NCBI RefSeq assembly: GCF_011745145.1
Contig: NZ_CP050191.1
Coordinates: 3,799,327-3,863,326, forward strand
Direction of reading: 5' to 3'
Source of the DNA: Mycobacterium sp. DL440
GTDB taxonomy: Bacteria; Actinomycetota; Actinomycetes; Mycobacteriales; Mycobacteriaceae
Length of the DNA stretch: 64,000 bases
The translations under genes and the position numbers were made by a program. The notes below the pieces were generated by a model. It was not told where the DNA came from. It saw only the letters and a list, made by a program, of their open reading frames with translations, and searched no databases. Of the stretch, positions 29,008-36,787 are shown piece by piece (the first letter of the stretch is position 1; the number at the start of each line of letters is the position of its first letter).

Positions 29008-29138
29008 GTGGCGCTCCTAGAACCCGCGCGGCCCCACACGAGTTGCTCGGTGGACACTGCGGCACCAGGACCGGAGCCGGTCCTCTCGTCAACCAACCGA
29101 TCGGTACCGTCCGGACAGCAGAGCATGTCGCTAGCCAT
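29004..29138 (-). CDS. Small PhoAT-like ORF overlapping phoH2
   Basis: A 44-residue ORF starting [21 protein letters not shown] and ending in TGA that overlaps the phoH2 GTG (GTGA). It occupies the position of phoAT, the proposed antitoxin of PhoH2 in M. smegmatis and M. tuberculosis. The 4-nt overlap implies coupled translation. A GGGAG about 13 nt upstream is a mediocre ribosome-binding site, and a second in-frame ATG lies 4 codons in. There are two adjacent cysteines. The assignment rests on position and overlap, not on sequence I can recall. Confidence 0.55.
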   Translation of the reverse strand: MASDMLCCPDGTDRLVDERTGSGPGAAVSTEQLVWGRAGSRSAT

Positions 29139-29207
29139 CGGATTCGACGCTACTCCCGCCTCGGCGGGGTTGCTGGCTGGCGCGCCGCGTGTAGGGCGCC
29201 CGGCGCG

Positions 29208-30035
29208 TTACGTGTTGATGAACTCCTGGAGCGCGGCTTCATCGGCCAGCCCCCAGGCGGTGATCCGGTCGGAGATGACCTTCGCCAGGGCGGCCTTGTC
29301 GAAGATCCCGGCCTCGGCCACCACGGCGACCTTGTCCTGGTAGGCGTCGATGTCCGCGCCGATCACATCGAACTCACGGGCTCGGGCGGCAATAGCCGCC
29401 ACGGTCTCGTCGCGATGGGTGCTCAGCACGTGCGACACCAGGTTGGCGAAGAACAGCTCGTGGCGCTCCTCATCGAGGACGATGCGGTCGACCATCGAGC
29501 CCAGCACCGGCTCGGCGATCTGCGCCCGCAGGTTGCGGGTGAACACCGCGTGCGCGCGCTCGAAGAACGCCATGAATACCAGCGTCTCGATCTGGCTGTA
29601 GCTGTCGGCGCGGTAACCCTTCATCACGTGCTCGACGCGGACGTCCTCGTTTGCCGTCGGGTCGATCTCACGCGTGACGACGAGGTAGTTGCGCAGCGCG
29701 ACGGCGTGCAGGTGCTCTTCGGCGGTCCAGCGGCCCAGAAACCGGCCCCACTTTTCCTCGAGGATGAAATGCTCGACGAGCTCGCGGTGATATCCGGACA
29801 GGTTGTCCTTGGTGATCAGCAAGATCTCCAGGGCATCGGTGACGGTCTTGGGCAACGTCACCTGCGAGGGATCCCAGTCCTGGCCACCGAGGAAGGCGAA
29901 GTTTTCGCCCTGGTCGAACGGCACGTAATCGTGCGCGTACCAGAGATCCTCGGTATCCAGGTGGCGACGCAGCTCGGCCTCGACAACGGGCTCAAGCTCC
30001 AAGGTCAGCGCATTAGCGACAGGTTTCTGTGCCAT
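29208..30035 (-). CDS. desA2: Acyl-ACP desaturase DesA2
   Basis: A 275-residue ferritin-like di-iron protein of the mycobacterial DesA2 type, implicated in mycolic-acid biosynthesis. Helix motifs with iron ligands are visible: EEKWGRFLGRWTAEEHLHAVALRNY and DRIVLDEERHELFFANLV. The start MAQKPVANALTLELEPVVEAELRRHLD is typical. An operator-like palindrome lies 7 nt upstream of the ATG. It is downstream of glyA and upstream of phoAT-phoH2 on the same strand. Confidence 0.92.
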   Translation of the reverse strand: MAQKPVANALTLELEPVVEAELRRHLDTEDLWYAHDYVPFDQGENFAFLGGQDWDPSQVTLPKTVTDALEILLITKDNLSGYHRELVEHFILEEKWGRFLGRWTAEEHLHAVALRNYLVVTREIDPTANEDVRVEHVMKGYRADSYSQIETLVFMAFFERAHAVFTRNLRAQIAEPVLGSMVDRIVLDEERHELFFANLVSHVLSTHRDETVAAIAARAREFDVIGADIDAYQDKVAVVAEAGIFDKAALAKVISDRITAWGLADEAALQEFINT

Positions 30036-30042
30036 GAGGTAA

Positions 30043-30061
30043 CTGTAACCCGGGTTTACAG
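30043..30061. promoter_or_regulatory. Operator-like palindrome upstream of desA2
   Basis: CTGTAA and TTACAG arms flank CCCGGGT, 8-26 nt before the desA2 ATG. An 11-bp direct repeat ACAGGTTTCTG occurs at 30019-30029 and 30058-30068. MadR, a TetR-type regulator, is reported to control desA1/desA2 in mycobacteria, and this palindrome is the natural candidate for its site (inference; I do not recall the exact motif). Confidence 0.5.
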
Positions 30062-30111
30062 GTTTCTGAAACTCAGGTCACTGTGATGTCGGCGGCCCGG
30101 CTCAGCCCGGA

Positions 30112-31575
30112 TCAGAGGGTCAGGCCCGGGTACAGCGGGTTGGCGTCGAGCAGCTCGGCCGAGGCCGCGTGGACGCGCTCGGCGGTGCCGTCGGCCAGCT
30201 TGTACTTGGCTTTAGAAGTCCCCTCGGGCTGCGTGTTGGACAGCACGTCGACGATCAGCTCGGCGACACGGTCGAAGTCGTCGGCGCCGAATCCGCGGCT
30301 CGTGAGCGCCGGCGTCCCCAACCGGATGCCACTGGTGTACCAGGCCCCGTTCGGGTCGGCCGGGATCGCGTTGCGGTTGGTGACGACGCCGGCGTCCAGC
30401 AGCGCGGACTCGGCCTGGCGGCCGGTCAGCCCGAACGAACGCACGTCGAGCAGCACCAGGTGGTTGTCGGTACCACCGGTGATCAGGCCCGCGTCCCGCT
30501 TGACGAACCCGTCGGCCAGGGCCTGGGCGTTGTCGGCGACCGCCTGGGCGTAGGTCTGGAACGCCGGCTGGCGCGCCTCGGCCAGCGCGACGGCCTTGGC
30601 TGCCATGACATGGCTCAGCGGCCCGCCCAGCACCATCGGGCAGCCCTTGTCCACGGCCGGGGCGAATTCCTCGGTGGCCAGCACCATGCCGCCGCGCGGG
30701 CCGCGCAGGGACTTGTGCGTGGTGGTCGTGGTGACGTGGGCGTGCGGCACCGGGTTCTCGTCACCGGTGAACACCTTGCCCGCCACCAGGCCGGCGAAGT
30801 GCGCCATGTCGACCATCAGGGTCGCGCCCACCTCGTCGGCGATCTCGCGCATCTTGGCGAAGTTCACGCGGCGCGGGTAGGCCGAGTAACCGGCGACCAG
30901 CACCAACGGTTTGAACTCGCGGGCCGCGGCGGCCACGGCGTCGTAGTCCAGGAAACCCGTCTCCGGGTTGGTCCCGTAGCTGTGCTGGTGGAACATCTTG
31001 CCCGAGATGTTGGGCCGGAAGCCGTGCGTCAGGTGCCCACCGGCGTCCAGGGACATGCCGAGCAGACGCTGGTTGCCCAACTTGTGGCGCAGGGTCTCCC
31101 AGTCCGCCTCGGACAGGTCGTTGACGTGTTTGGCGCCGAGTTCGGCCAGGCCGGGTGCCTCCACCTTGGTCGCCAGGATGGCCCAGTAGGCAACGAGATT
31201 GGCGTCGATGCCGGAGTGCGGCTGCACGTAGGCGTAGGGGGCGCCGAACAGTTCGCGGGCATGCTCGGCGGCCAGCGCCTCGACGGTGTCGACGTTCTGG
31301 CAGCCCGCGTAGAAGCGGTGCCCGACGGTGCCCTCGGCGTACTTGTCGGAGAACCAGGTGCCCATGGTGAGCAGCACAGCCGGGGAGGCGTAATTCTCGC
31401 TGGCGATCAGCTTGAGCGAATCACGTTGATCGGCAAGCTCTTTGCGGGTGGCTGCCGCGATCCGGGGCTCGACGGATTCGATGACCTGCAACGCAGCCTG
31501 GTATGCGGCACTTGAGGTGTCGGCGTAATCAGCGCCGGAAGCCGCGGGCAAGGTGGAGGACGGGTCTGCTGCCAT
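30112..31575 (-). CDS. glyA: Serine hydroxymethyltransferase, long form
   Basis: A 487-residue SHMT that converts serine and tetrahydrofolate to glycine and methylene-THF. The PLP lysine is in [15 protein letters not shown]; other motifs are [38 protein letters not shown] and [12 protein letters not shown]. It is about 60 residues longer than M. tuberculosis GlyA1 (about 426). It has an extra N-terminal 40 residues and an insertion ([20 protein letters not shown]) between the QPHSG motif and [11 protein letters not shown]. It resembles long SHMTs of other actinobacteria more than the M. tuberculosis type. Position next to desA2 is conserved. Confidence 0.92.
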   Translation of the reverse strand: MAADPSSTLPAASGADYADTSSAAYQAALQVIESVEPRIAAATRKELADQRDSLKLIASENYASPAVLLTMGTWFSDKYAEGTVGHRFYAGCQNVDTVEALAAEHARELFGAPYAYVQPHSGIDANLVAYWAILATKVEAPGLAELGAKHVNDLSEADWETLRHKLGNQRLLGMSLDAGGHLTHGFRPNISGKMFHQHSYGTNPETGFLDYDAVAAAAREFKPLVLVAGYSAYPRRVNFAKMREIADEVGATLMVDMAHFAGLVAGKVFTGDENPVPHAHVTTTTTHKSLRGPRGGMVLATEEFAPAVDKGCPMVLGGPLSHVMAAKAVALAEARQPAFQTYAQAVADNAQALADGFVKRDAGLITGGTDNHLVLLDVRSFGLTGRQAESALLDAGVVTNRNAIPADPNGAWYTSGIRLGTPALTSRGFGADDFDRVAELIVDVLSNTQPEGTSKAKYKLADGTAERVHAASAELLDANPLYPGLTL

Positions 31576-31599
31576 GGCTTTTAGCCTAGTCGGAGCGGG

Positions 31600-32133
31600 T
31601 CAGGTCGACGGTCCCGGGCCGGGTTGGCCCGGCGGGTATCCGGGGTACGGATAGGTCGGCGGGTATCCGGGGTGCAGATATTGCTGCTGAACTGGCGGCG
31701 GGACGGCACGGGCCCGGGTGAGCTTGGTGAGCAACACGAACCACGCGGCGACCCCGACGATCACCGATCCGGCCCACAGCAGGTTGCTGAAGGTTTCCAT
31801 GCGCGGCCCGTCGCCGATCACCTTCATCAGGATCGACGGGAATGCGCCGGGGCTGTCTCCGCCGTCGACACAGGCGAGCCCGAACACGAACATCGCCGAC
31901 CACAAGATGACCTGCGCCCAGGCCTGCCCGGAGGTGAGCTCTCCGCCCGGCAACTTGCGCATCATCCTGCTCGTCGCCACCAGGCAAAGCGCCAGCCACG
32001 GCGCGGCGAGGACGCCGAACACCACCATCCAGCCGAGCTGGACGAACAGTCCCCGACCGATCACCATCCAGACCAACAAGATCAAGTTGAGCGGCATGGC
32101 CAGCGCGGGGATATACGGCCGGAGTTCGGACAC
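31600..32133 (-). CDS. Four-helix membrane protein with Pro/Tyr-rich tail
   Basis: A 177-residue protein with four hydrophobic segments (MPLNLILLVWMVIGR; LGWMVVFGVLAAPWLALCLVA; AWAQVILWSAMFVFGLA; LLWAGSVIVGVAAWFVLLT). It ends in a cytoplasmic tail of YPPTYPYPGYPPGQPGPG repeats. The GTG start at 32133 immediately follows GGAGG, which is too close to be ideal; ATG 32097 is an alternative. It lies just upstream of glyA by 24 bp. The function is unknown. Confidence 0.6.
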   Translation of the reverse strand: MSELRPYIPALAMPLNLILLVWMVIGRGLFVQLGWMVVFGVLAAPWLALCLVATSRMMRKLPGGELTSGQAWAQVILWSAMFVFGLACVDGGDSPGAFPSILMKVIGDGPRMETFSNLLWAGSVIVGVAAWFVLLTKLTRARAVPPPVQQQYLHPGYPPTYPYPGYPPGQPGPGPST

Positions 32134-32176
32134 CCTCCGAGCCTAAGCCCGCAATGCCGACGGGATCAGCGGTAGA

Positions 32177-32500
32177 TCACTTGGTGTGGTTCCACGCGCC
32201 GCCGGCCTTGCCGTTGGCAAAACCGCCGCCCGGCCAGCCCTTGCTCCAGTCATGACCGGCCCAGGCACCGCCCGGCCAGCCCTTGCTCCAGTCATGGCCG
32301 GCCCACGCGCCGCCGGGCCACGGACTCACGAGGGGAGGAGGCGTTGGCGGGTCCACCGTTTCGCCGTTCAAGACGACGACGGGATCGGCATTGGCGACAG
32401 CCGTGGGTCCGACGAATCCAGCCAGCCCCAGCGAGCCCGCTGCCACGACCACGCCGGCCATCAGCTTGATCCGGTTCGATTTCGCACTTGTTGCAGCCAT
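32177..32500 (-). CDS. Small secreted protein with WPGGAWAGHDWSKG repeats (copy A)
   Basis: A 107-residue precursor. ATG 32500 has GGGAG 5 nt upstream. A Sec signal peptide (KSNRIKLMAGVVVAAGSLGLAGF...AVANA|DP) leaves a mature part of about 68 residues. This ends in two tandem 14-residue units WPGGAWAGHDWSKG, then WPGGGFANGKAGGAWNHTK. It has a clear paralogue at 32748-33182 with the same C-terminal module and the same promoter arrangement. No known family is recognised. The repeated Trp, His, Asp and Gly could bind metal or cell wall (inference). Confidence 0.65.
   Translation of the reverse strand: MAATSAKSNRIKLMAGVVVAAGSLGLAGFVGPTAVANADPVVVLNGETVDPPTPPPLVSPWPGGAWAGHDWSKGWPGGAWAGHDWSKGWPGGGFANGKAGGAWNHTK
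32231..32314. repeat. Two tandem 42-bp units inside the secreted-protein gene
   Basis: CGGCCAGCCCTTGCTCCAGT begins at 32231 and again at 32273, a 42-bp period equal to 14 codons. The units encode the duplicated WPGGAWAGHDWSKG. The paralogue downstream carries a single unit, so the array has expanded or contracted since duplication. Confidence 0.7.
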
Positions 32501-32549
32501 GTCGACTCCCTTGCTGCCGCCCGGTTTCGTCGCACGATGCTCAGCAAAT

Positions 32550-32579
32550 ATTTTACCCTTCGGCAACGAGGCCGAACAA
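32550..32579 (-). promoter_or_regulatory. Sigma-A-like promoter of secreted-protein copy A
   Basis: On the minus strand, -35 TTGTTC and -10 TAAAAT are separated by 18 nt, and the -10 lies 49 nt before the ATG. The sequence from GTTGCCGAAGGGTAAA onward is homologous to the promoter of the paralogue, with identical distance to the start codon. Confidence 0.5.
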
Positions 32580-32747
32580 GCCGTCGGGCGATGGGAGACC
32601 ATCGCCCGCAGCCGCACCGATCAAGGTCAGTATTTGCACTTTCAACAGTACTTTTCAGGAATTGATCGACGGCCCGCGTCAACACTCAGCACGCGCGAGC
32701 ACTGAACGCCAGGAGATCTCTTCAGCAAAACCCTGATTTCGCGGTTG

Positions 32748-33182
32748 TCAGCGGTGATTCCAGGCGCCGCCGGCCTTGCCGTGGATGGCAGCGCCGCCAC
32801 CCTTGCCGCTGGCGAAACCGCCACCCTTGCCGTTGGCGAAACCGCCGCCGGGGTATCCCTTGCTCCAATCGTGGCCGGCCCACGCACCGCCGGGCCACGG
32901 GCTGACGAGGGGCGGGATCTCGACACCAGAGCCACCAGAGGCGGCGGCGTCGGCAATGCCCGAGATGACGGATGTCACGGGATCGCTACCAACCTTGGTG
33001 AAAGGGCCTTTGTTGCCCCCAGGACGGACCGGCGCCACCGGATCGCTACCGACCTTCGTGACGGGTCCTGCATTGGCCACCGCGCCAGAGCCGAGGATTC
33101 CGGCGAGCGCCATCGCACCGGTCGCCACGATCACGCCGGCCAGGCGCTTGATCTTGTTCGGTCTTTCCGTTGTTGGAGCCAT
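32748..33182 (-). CDS. Small secreted protein with GGAWAGHDWSKG module (copy B)
   Basis: A 144-residue precursor. ATG 33182 (MAPTTERPNKIKRLAGVIV) has AAGGGA 6 nt upstream and is preferred to the ATG 6 nt earlier. The signal peptide ends GSGAVANA|GPV. The mature part has two KVGSDPV segments. It then has PLVSPWPGGAWAGHDWSKGY and PGGGFANGKGGGFASGKGGG, and ends GKAGGAWNHR. The signal peptide, the module and the C-terminus match copy A, so this is a gene duplication. It is Gly-rich and lacks Cys. The function is unknown. Confidence 0.65.
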   Translation of the reverse strand: MAPTTERPNKIKRLAGVIVATGAMALAGILGSGAVANAGPVTKVGSDPVAPVRPGGNKGPFTKVGSDPVTSVISGIADAAASGGSGVEIPPLVSPWPGGAWAGHDWSKGYPGGGFANGKGGGFASGKGGGAAIHGKAGGAWNHR

Positions 33183-33231
33183 GCTCATTCCCTTTGCCCG
33201 ACCCGGTACGGTCACCGGGCCTACGGCAACT

Positions 33232-33261
33232 ATGTTACCGATCGGTAACTAATTGATTCAA
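33232..33261 (-). promoter_or_regulatory. Promoter and 16-bp palindrome of secreted-protein copy B
   Basis: Minus-strand -35 TTGAAT and -10 TAACAT are 18 nt apart. The perfect palindrome GTTACCGATCGGTAAC (33234-33249) overlaps the -10 and spacer, where a repressor could block polymerase. The -10 is 49 nt before the ATG, the same as in copy A, where the palindrome is degenerate (12 of 16 bases). Confidence 0.5.
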
Positions 33262-33402
33262 GCACTTGAGGCAGAGGTCATACCGGCGAGAAAACACAAC
33301 ATAGAACACCAGCGGGCTACTAAAGGCACGTCATGGTAGCGGCGTCGAAAACGGGTTGAGAAATTTGCTACCAGGCTCGGAGGGGCCGGTCGTCCGGCCG
33401 GT

Positions 33403-34647
33403 TCAGATACTCCGCAGGGTCGACGGGATCAGCGGCTCATCGAGCAGCCGACCGAAACGCTGGGTCAGCGTCACTCCGTCGGGCCGGTCGTCCAGCCACC
33501 CCCGCAGCAACCGGTACCCCTCGATGTAGGTGCTCGTGTAGGCCCGCCACAGCGGCGACGACAGGAACCGCAGCATCTGCCGGGCCCGTACGTCGTCGAC
33601 CAGAAGCCACCGTTTGAGGAACTCCACCACCTCATCGACGTCGCGATGCTCGTCGTGCAGCATCAGCGCGGCGTCCTGGCGCACGTCGGCCAGCCCGGCC
33701 ACCGCCGCCGAGATCACCTCGGCACGCTCCCCGTCGAACCGAAGTCCCACGTCGGCGTAGATGTCGGCAGCCCACGTGCCCCAACCGGGCCCGACGATGG
33801 CGTACAACGCCAGGTCGGCGAGGCCCTCGGCCATCAGGCATTGCGGGGTGTTGACGAGGAAGATCGTCTGTTCCAGCTGGTTGTCGCGGGCAACCAGGCC
33901 GGCCTCCTTGCGGCAGTGCTCGGTGTGATGACCGGGATAGGACTCGTGGGCCACCAGCCGGGGCAGATTGGCCATCTGCTGTTTGAGGTCGGCGTTGATC
34001 GCGACGGTGGACTTGTAGTCACCCAGGTAGTAGTTGAATCCCGACCACGGTTTGTCGGTGACCACCTCGTACGTGATGGTCTCGGTCTCCGGCAGCGGGT
34101 ACGCGGCGCGGACCTTGTCGCGTAGGGCCGAGGAGAAGGCGTGCATGCACTCCTCCAGCCGGGCCGGTGGGATCTCGTCCCCGGTGCGGTGCGCCTGAAT
34201 CCGCTCGGCCAGTGACCCGGCTCCTCCCAGTGCCTCATCGAGTTTGGCGTGGGCCTGCCGGTATTTCTCCGGATCGCCCTTGCTGATCCGAACATCGAAA
34301 TAGGCCTGTACCTCGTCGACGAATCCGACCTGCTCACCGGCGAACTTGCGGCCCGCGCAGTTGAGTGCCCTCAGGTGTGCGGCAAGGTATTCCGCGCGGT
34401 CGCGGTCGAGGTCGTCTGGGATCTGGGCCAGCAGCCGATCCGCTTGCCGAGCAAGGTCGGCCGGGTCGGGCGCGGACTCGTTCTGCACCGCACGGCGTAG
34501 CTTCGGGTCACCGGTGAAGGAGTCGACGTAACCGTCCTCGACGCGGTCGAAGCGCAGGCCGAGGAGCAGGTATTCACGAATGAGAGTGGCCGCGTCCGTC
34601 ACTGTGCCGGTTCCGGAGCCCGTCTGTTTCTCGATCCCGTTAGCCAT
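33403..34647 (-). CDS. DUF885-type putative zinc metalloprotease
   Basis: A 414-residue soluble protein. The H234-E-x4-G-H-H-x-E stretch ([11 protein letters not shown]) matches the HExxPGHH zinc signature of DUF885 and related peptidase-like proteins. Downstream [14 protein letters not shown] supplies a possible third ligand Glu. The rest is alpha-helical. ATG 34647 (MANGIEKQ) is chosen; upstream frame sequence is antisense of coaA. It is divergent from coaA with a 30-bp gap. No signal peptide is seen, so it is cytoplasmic. The substrate is unknown. Confidence 0.7.
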   Translation of the reverse strand: MANGIEKQTGSGTGTVTDAATLIREYLLLGLRFDRVEDGYVDSFTGDPKLRRAVQNESAPDPADLARQADRLLAQIPDDLDRDRAEYLAAHLRALNCAGRKFAGEQVGFVDEVQAYFDVRISKGDPEKYRQAHAKLDEALGGAGSLAERIQAHRTGDEIPPARLEECMHAFSSALRDKVRAAYPLPETETITYEVVTDKPWSGFNYYLGDYKSTVAINADLKQQMANLPRLVAHESYPGHHTEHCRKEAGLVARDNQLEQTIFLVNTPQCLMAEGLADLALYAIVGPGWGTWAADIYADVGLRFDGERAEVISAAVAGLADVRQDAALMLHDEHRDVDEVVEFLKRWLLVDDVRARQMLRFLSSPLWRAYTSTYIEGYRLLRGWLDDRPDGVTLTQRFGRLLDEPLIPSTLRSI

Positions 34648-34677
34648 GCCCCCAACCGTAGATGTAAGACTGATCGG

Positions 34678-35616
34678 ATGCCGCGGCCGAGCGAGCCGAG
34701 CCCCTATGTGGAGTTCGACCGAAGTCAATGGCGTGCACTGCGCATGTCGACCCCGCTGAAACTCACCGAGGACGAGCTGCTGCGCCTGCGGGGTATGGGC
34801 GAGAAACTCGACATCCTCGAGGTCGAAGAGGTTTATCTGCCCCTGGCCCGGTTGATCCACCTTCAGGTGGCCGCCCGCCAGCGTTTGTTCGCCGTGACTT
34901 CGGAGTTCCTCGGTGAGCCGCAGCAGAATCCGGACCGGCCGGTGCCGTTCGTCATCGGCGTCGCGGGCAGCGTGGCGGTCGGGAAATCGACCACCGCCCG
35001 TGTGCTGCAGGCCCTGCTGGCCCGCTGGGGTCACCATCCCCGGGTGGATCTGGTGACCACCGACGGGTTCCTCTACCCCAACAAGGAGCTCAACCGCCGG
35101 AACCTCATGCACCGCAAGGGGTTCCCGGAGAGCTACGACCGGCGCGGGTTGATGCGGTTCGTCACCGCGGTGAAATCGGGTGCCGACGAGGTCTGCGCGC
35201 CGGTCTATTCACACCTGCTCTACGACATCGTCCCGGGCGAGAAACAGATTGTGCGCCATCCGGACATCCTGATCCTGGAAGGGCTCAACGTCCTGCAGAC
35301 CGGACCGGCGCTGATGGTCTCGGACCTGTTCGACTTCTCGGTGTACGTCGACGCCCGCATCGAAGACATCGAGGGGTGGTACATCTCGCGGTTCCTGACG
35401 ATGCGCTCGACGGCTTTCGCCGATCCGGCGTCGCACTTCCACCACTACTCGACCCTGACCGATGAGCAGGCTGTGTTCGCGGCACGTGACATCTGGCATT
35501 CGATCAACCGGCCCAACCTGATCGAGAACATCCTGCCGACCCGCCCACGCGCCACCCTGGTGCTGCGTAAAGACGCCGACCACGCCATCAACCGGCTGCG
35601 GTTGCGCAAGCTCTGA
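34678..35616 (+). CDS. coaA: Type I pantothenate kinase CoaA
   Basis: A 312-residue PanK, which phosphorylates pantothenate in the first committed step of CoA synthesis and is feedback-inhibited by CoA. The P-loop [17 protein letters not shown] is near residues 97-113, [12 protein letters not shown] holds the catalytic Asp, and [16 protein letters not shown] and [11 protein letters not shown] are family motifs. ATG 34678 is normal. It is separate from glyA here, with four genes between them, whereas the two are near neighbours in M. tuberculosis. Confidence 0.96.
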   Translation: MPRPSEPSPYVEFDRSQWRALRMSTPLKLTEDELLRLRGMGEKLDILEVEEVYLPLARLIHLQVAARQRLFAVTSEFLGEPQQNPDRPVPFVIGVAGSVAVGKSTTARVLQALLARWGHHPRVDLVTTDGFLYPNKELNRRNLMHRKGFPESYDRRGLMRFVTAVKSGADEVCAPVYSHLLYDIVPGEKQIVRHPDILILEGLNVLQTGPALMVSDLFDFSVYVDARIEDIEGWYISRFLTMRSTAFADPASHFHHYSTLTDEQAVFAARDIWHSINRPNLIENILPTRPRATLVLRKDADHAINRLRLRKL

Positions 35617-35626
35617 CTAGACGAAA

Positions 35627-35673
35627 GGCCAGTTATCACACGCTTTTCCGCAATTCGCGTGCGACAACTGGCC
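35627..35673. terminator. Hairpin after coaA
   Basis: GGCCAGTT (35627-35634) pairs with AACTGGCC (35666-35673), and most of the next eight bases of each arm also pair (15 of 17 matches overall). It lies between the convergent coaA and small membrane protein genes. Confidence 0.5.
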
Positions 35674-35689
35674 ACTCAGCGAAGCCTCG

Positions 35690-36103
35690 TCAGGCCGGGA
35701 TGCGCTTGACCCCGACGTACTGCCACTCGGCCATCGCCAGCGTGTAGATGCCGGTGGCGATGACGACCACGACGCCCGCGGTGGTGAGTGCCATGGTGAA
35801 GACAGCTACCAGGGCGATCACCGTGCACGCCGCGTTGGCGATCACGGTGCCGATGCCGGCGGGACGCACCCGCTCGATGCCGGCGAGAGCGAACACCGCG
35901 ATGCCGTAGACGACCGAGAAGACGCCGACGCCGTATTCGACGGATTTCGGTAGCCCGGTGAGATCGGCGAACCACCCGGCCGCGGCCAGCAGTGCGATCC
36001 CGCTGATGCCGACGAGGACTGCGTCCAGCCGCATGGCCAGGCGCAGCAGCGAATCGATTCCCTTCGTGGTGCCTGCGGATCCGGTGGCGGTGATGGCGGT
36101 CAT
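35690..36103 (-). CDS. Four-helix membrane protein (tandem paralogue 1)
   Basis: A 137-residue protein with four transmembrane helices: AVLVGISGIALLAAAGWFA, VGVFSVVYGIAVFALAGI, VIANAACTVIALVAVFTM and VVVVIATGIYTLAMAEW. ATG 36103 has AGGAG 4 nt upstream, which decides against the longer frame. The C-terminus WQYVGVKRIPA matches LQYRGVRRLA of the next gene, and spacing of helices is the same, so the two are paralogues. The function is unknown. Confidence 0.7.
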   Translation of the reverse strand: MTAITATGSAGTTKGIDSLLRLAMRLDAVLVGISGIALLAAAGWFADLTGLPKSVEYGVGVFSVVYGIAVFALAGIERVRPAGIGTVIANAACTVIALVAVFTMALTTAGVVVVIATGIYTLAMAEWQYVGVKRIPA

Positions 36104-36227
36104 GATTCTCCTTCTTCTTCGGATGGTGTTCTCGTGTCGTGCATTCACTTTTCAGCGGTGGAGCACGGTGCGGGGATACGCGCCGTAACCTCTTCCGGCG
36201 GCACCCCGCACCGGCTCTCCGACGGAG

Positions 36228-36653
36228 TCACGCCAGACGGCGCACCCCGCGGTATTGCAGCCAGGCCAGTACTGCGGTGGCACTGACGAATCCGAGCACC
36301 AACTCGGTCCCGGTCCCGGTCAACGCCAACCAGCCGGTCCCGATCGCGACGACCGTGGTGATCGCGAAGGCCAGGTTGCCGGCGAGGACGCCGATGCCCA
36401 CGCGCCGGACCCGCGTCACCGCGGCCAGGCCGTACAGCAACGCGCCGTAGCCGACGAGCGCGGCACCCACGACCCACCCGGCTGTGGCCGACAAGCCCGC
36501 GATGCGGGACAGCTGATCGGCGACCATGGACACCAGCAGGCCGACGGCGGCGCACACCGTGGCATCGGCGCGCAAAGCGAATCGCAGCAGGGAATCTTCA
36601 GACGCCGCGCCGGTGGTGGAGTCGGCCAATGGTTGGTGCAGGGTTGCGGTCAT
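36228..36653 (-). CDS. Four-helix membrane protein (tandem paralogue 2)
   Basis: A 141-residue protein with four helices (TVCAAVGLLVSMVADQL; GWVVGAALVGYGALLYGLA; VLAGNLAFAITTVVAIGTGW; LVLGFVSATAVLAWLQY). ATG 36653 has GAGGAG upstream. Shared features with the downstream gene include LRxDA near the N-terminus, R-VGIG/AGIG before helix 3 and QYxGVxR at the end. A transcription unit of both is likely. The function is unknown. Confidence 0.7.
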   Translation of the reverse strand: MTATLHQPLADSTTGAASEDSLLRFALRADATVCAAVGLLVSMVADQLSRIAGLSATAGWVVGAALVGYGALLYGLAAVTRVRRVGIGVLAGNLAFAITTVVAIGTGWLALTGTGTELVLGFVSATAVLAWLQYRGVRRLA

Positions 36654-36787
36654 GTCGGGCTCCTCGGGACGAGGGTGTCGATTGGTGGAACACCTCCGAC
36701 CCTGCCCAGCGGGCGCTGCCAGATCGACGCCAAACACTGCCAAGCACTGCCAAGCCCTGGTCAGGGGCATTTTTCGGCGGCGCGAAC

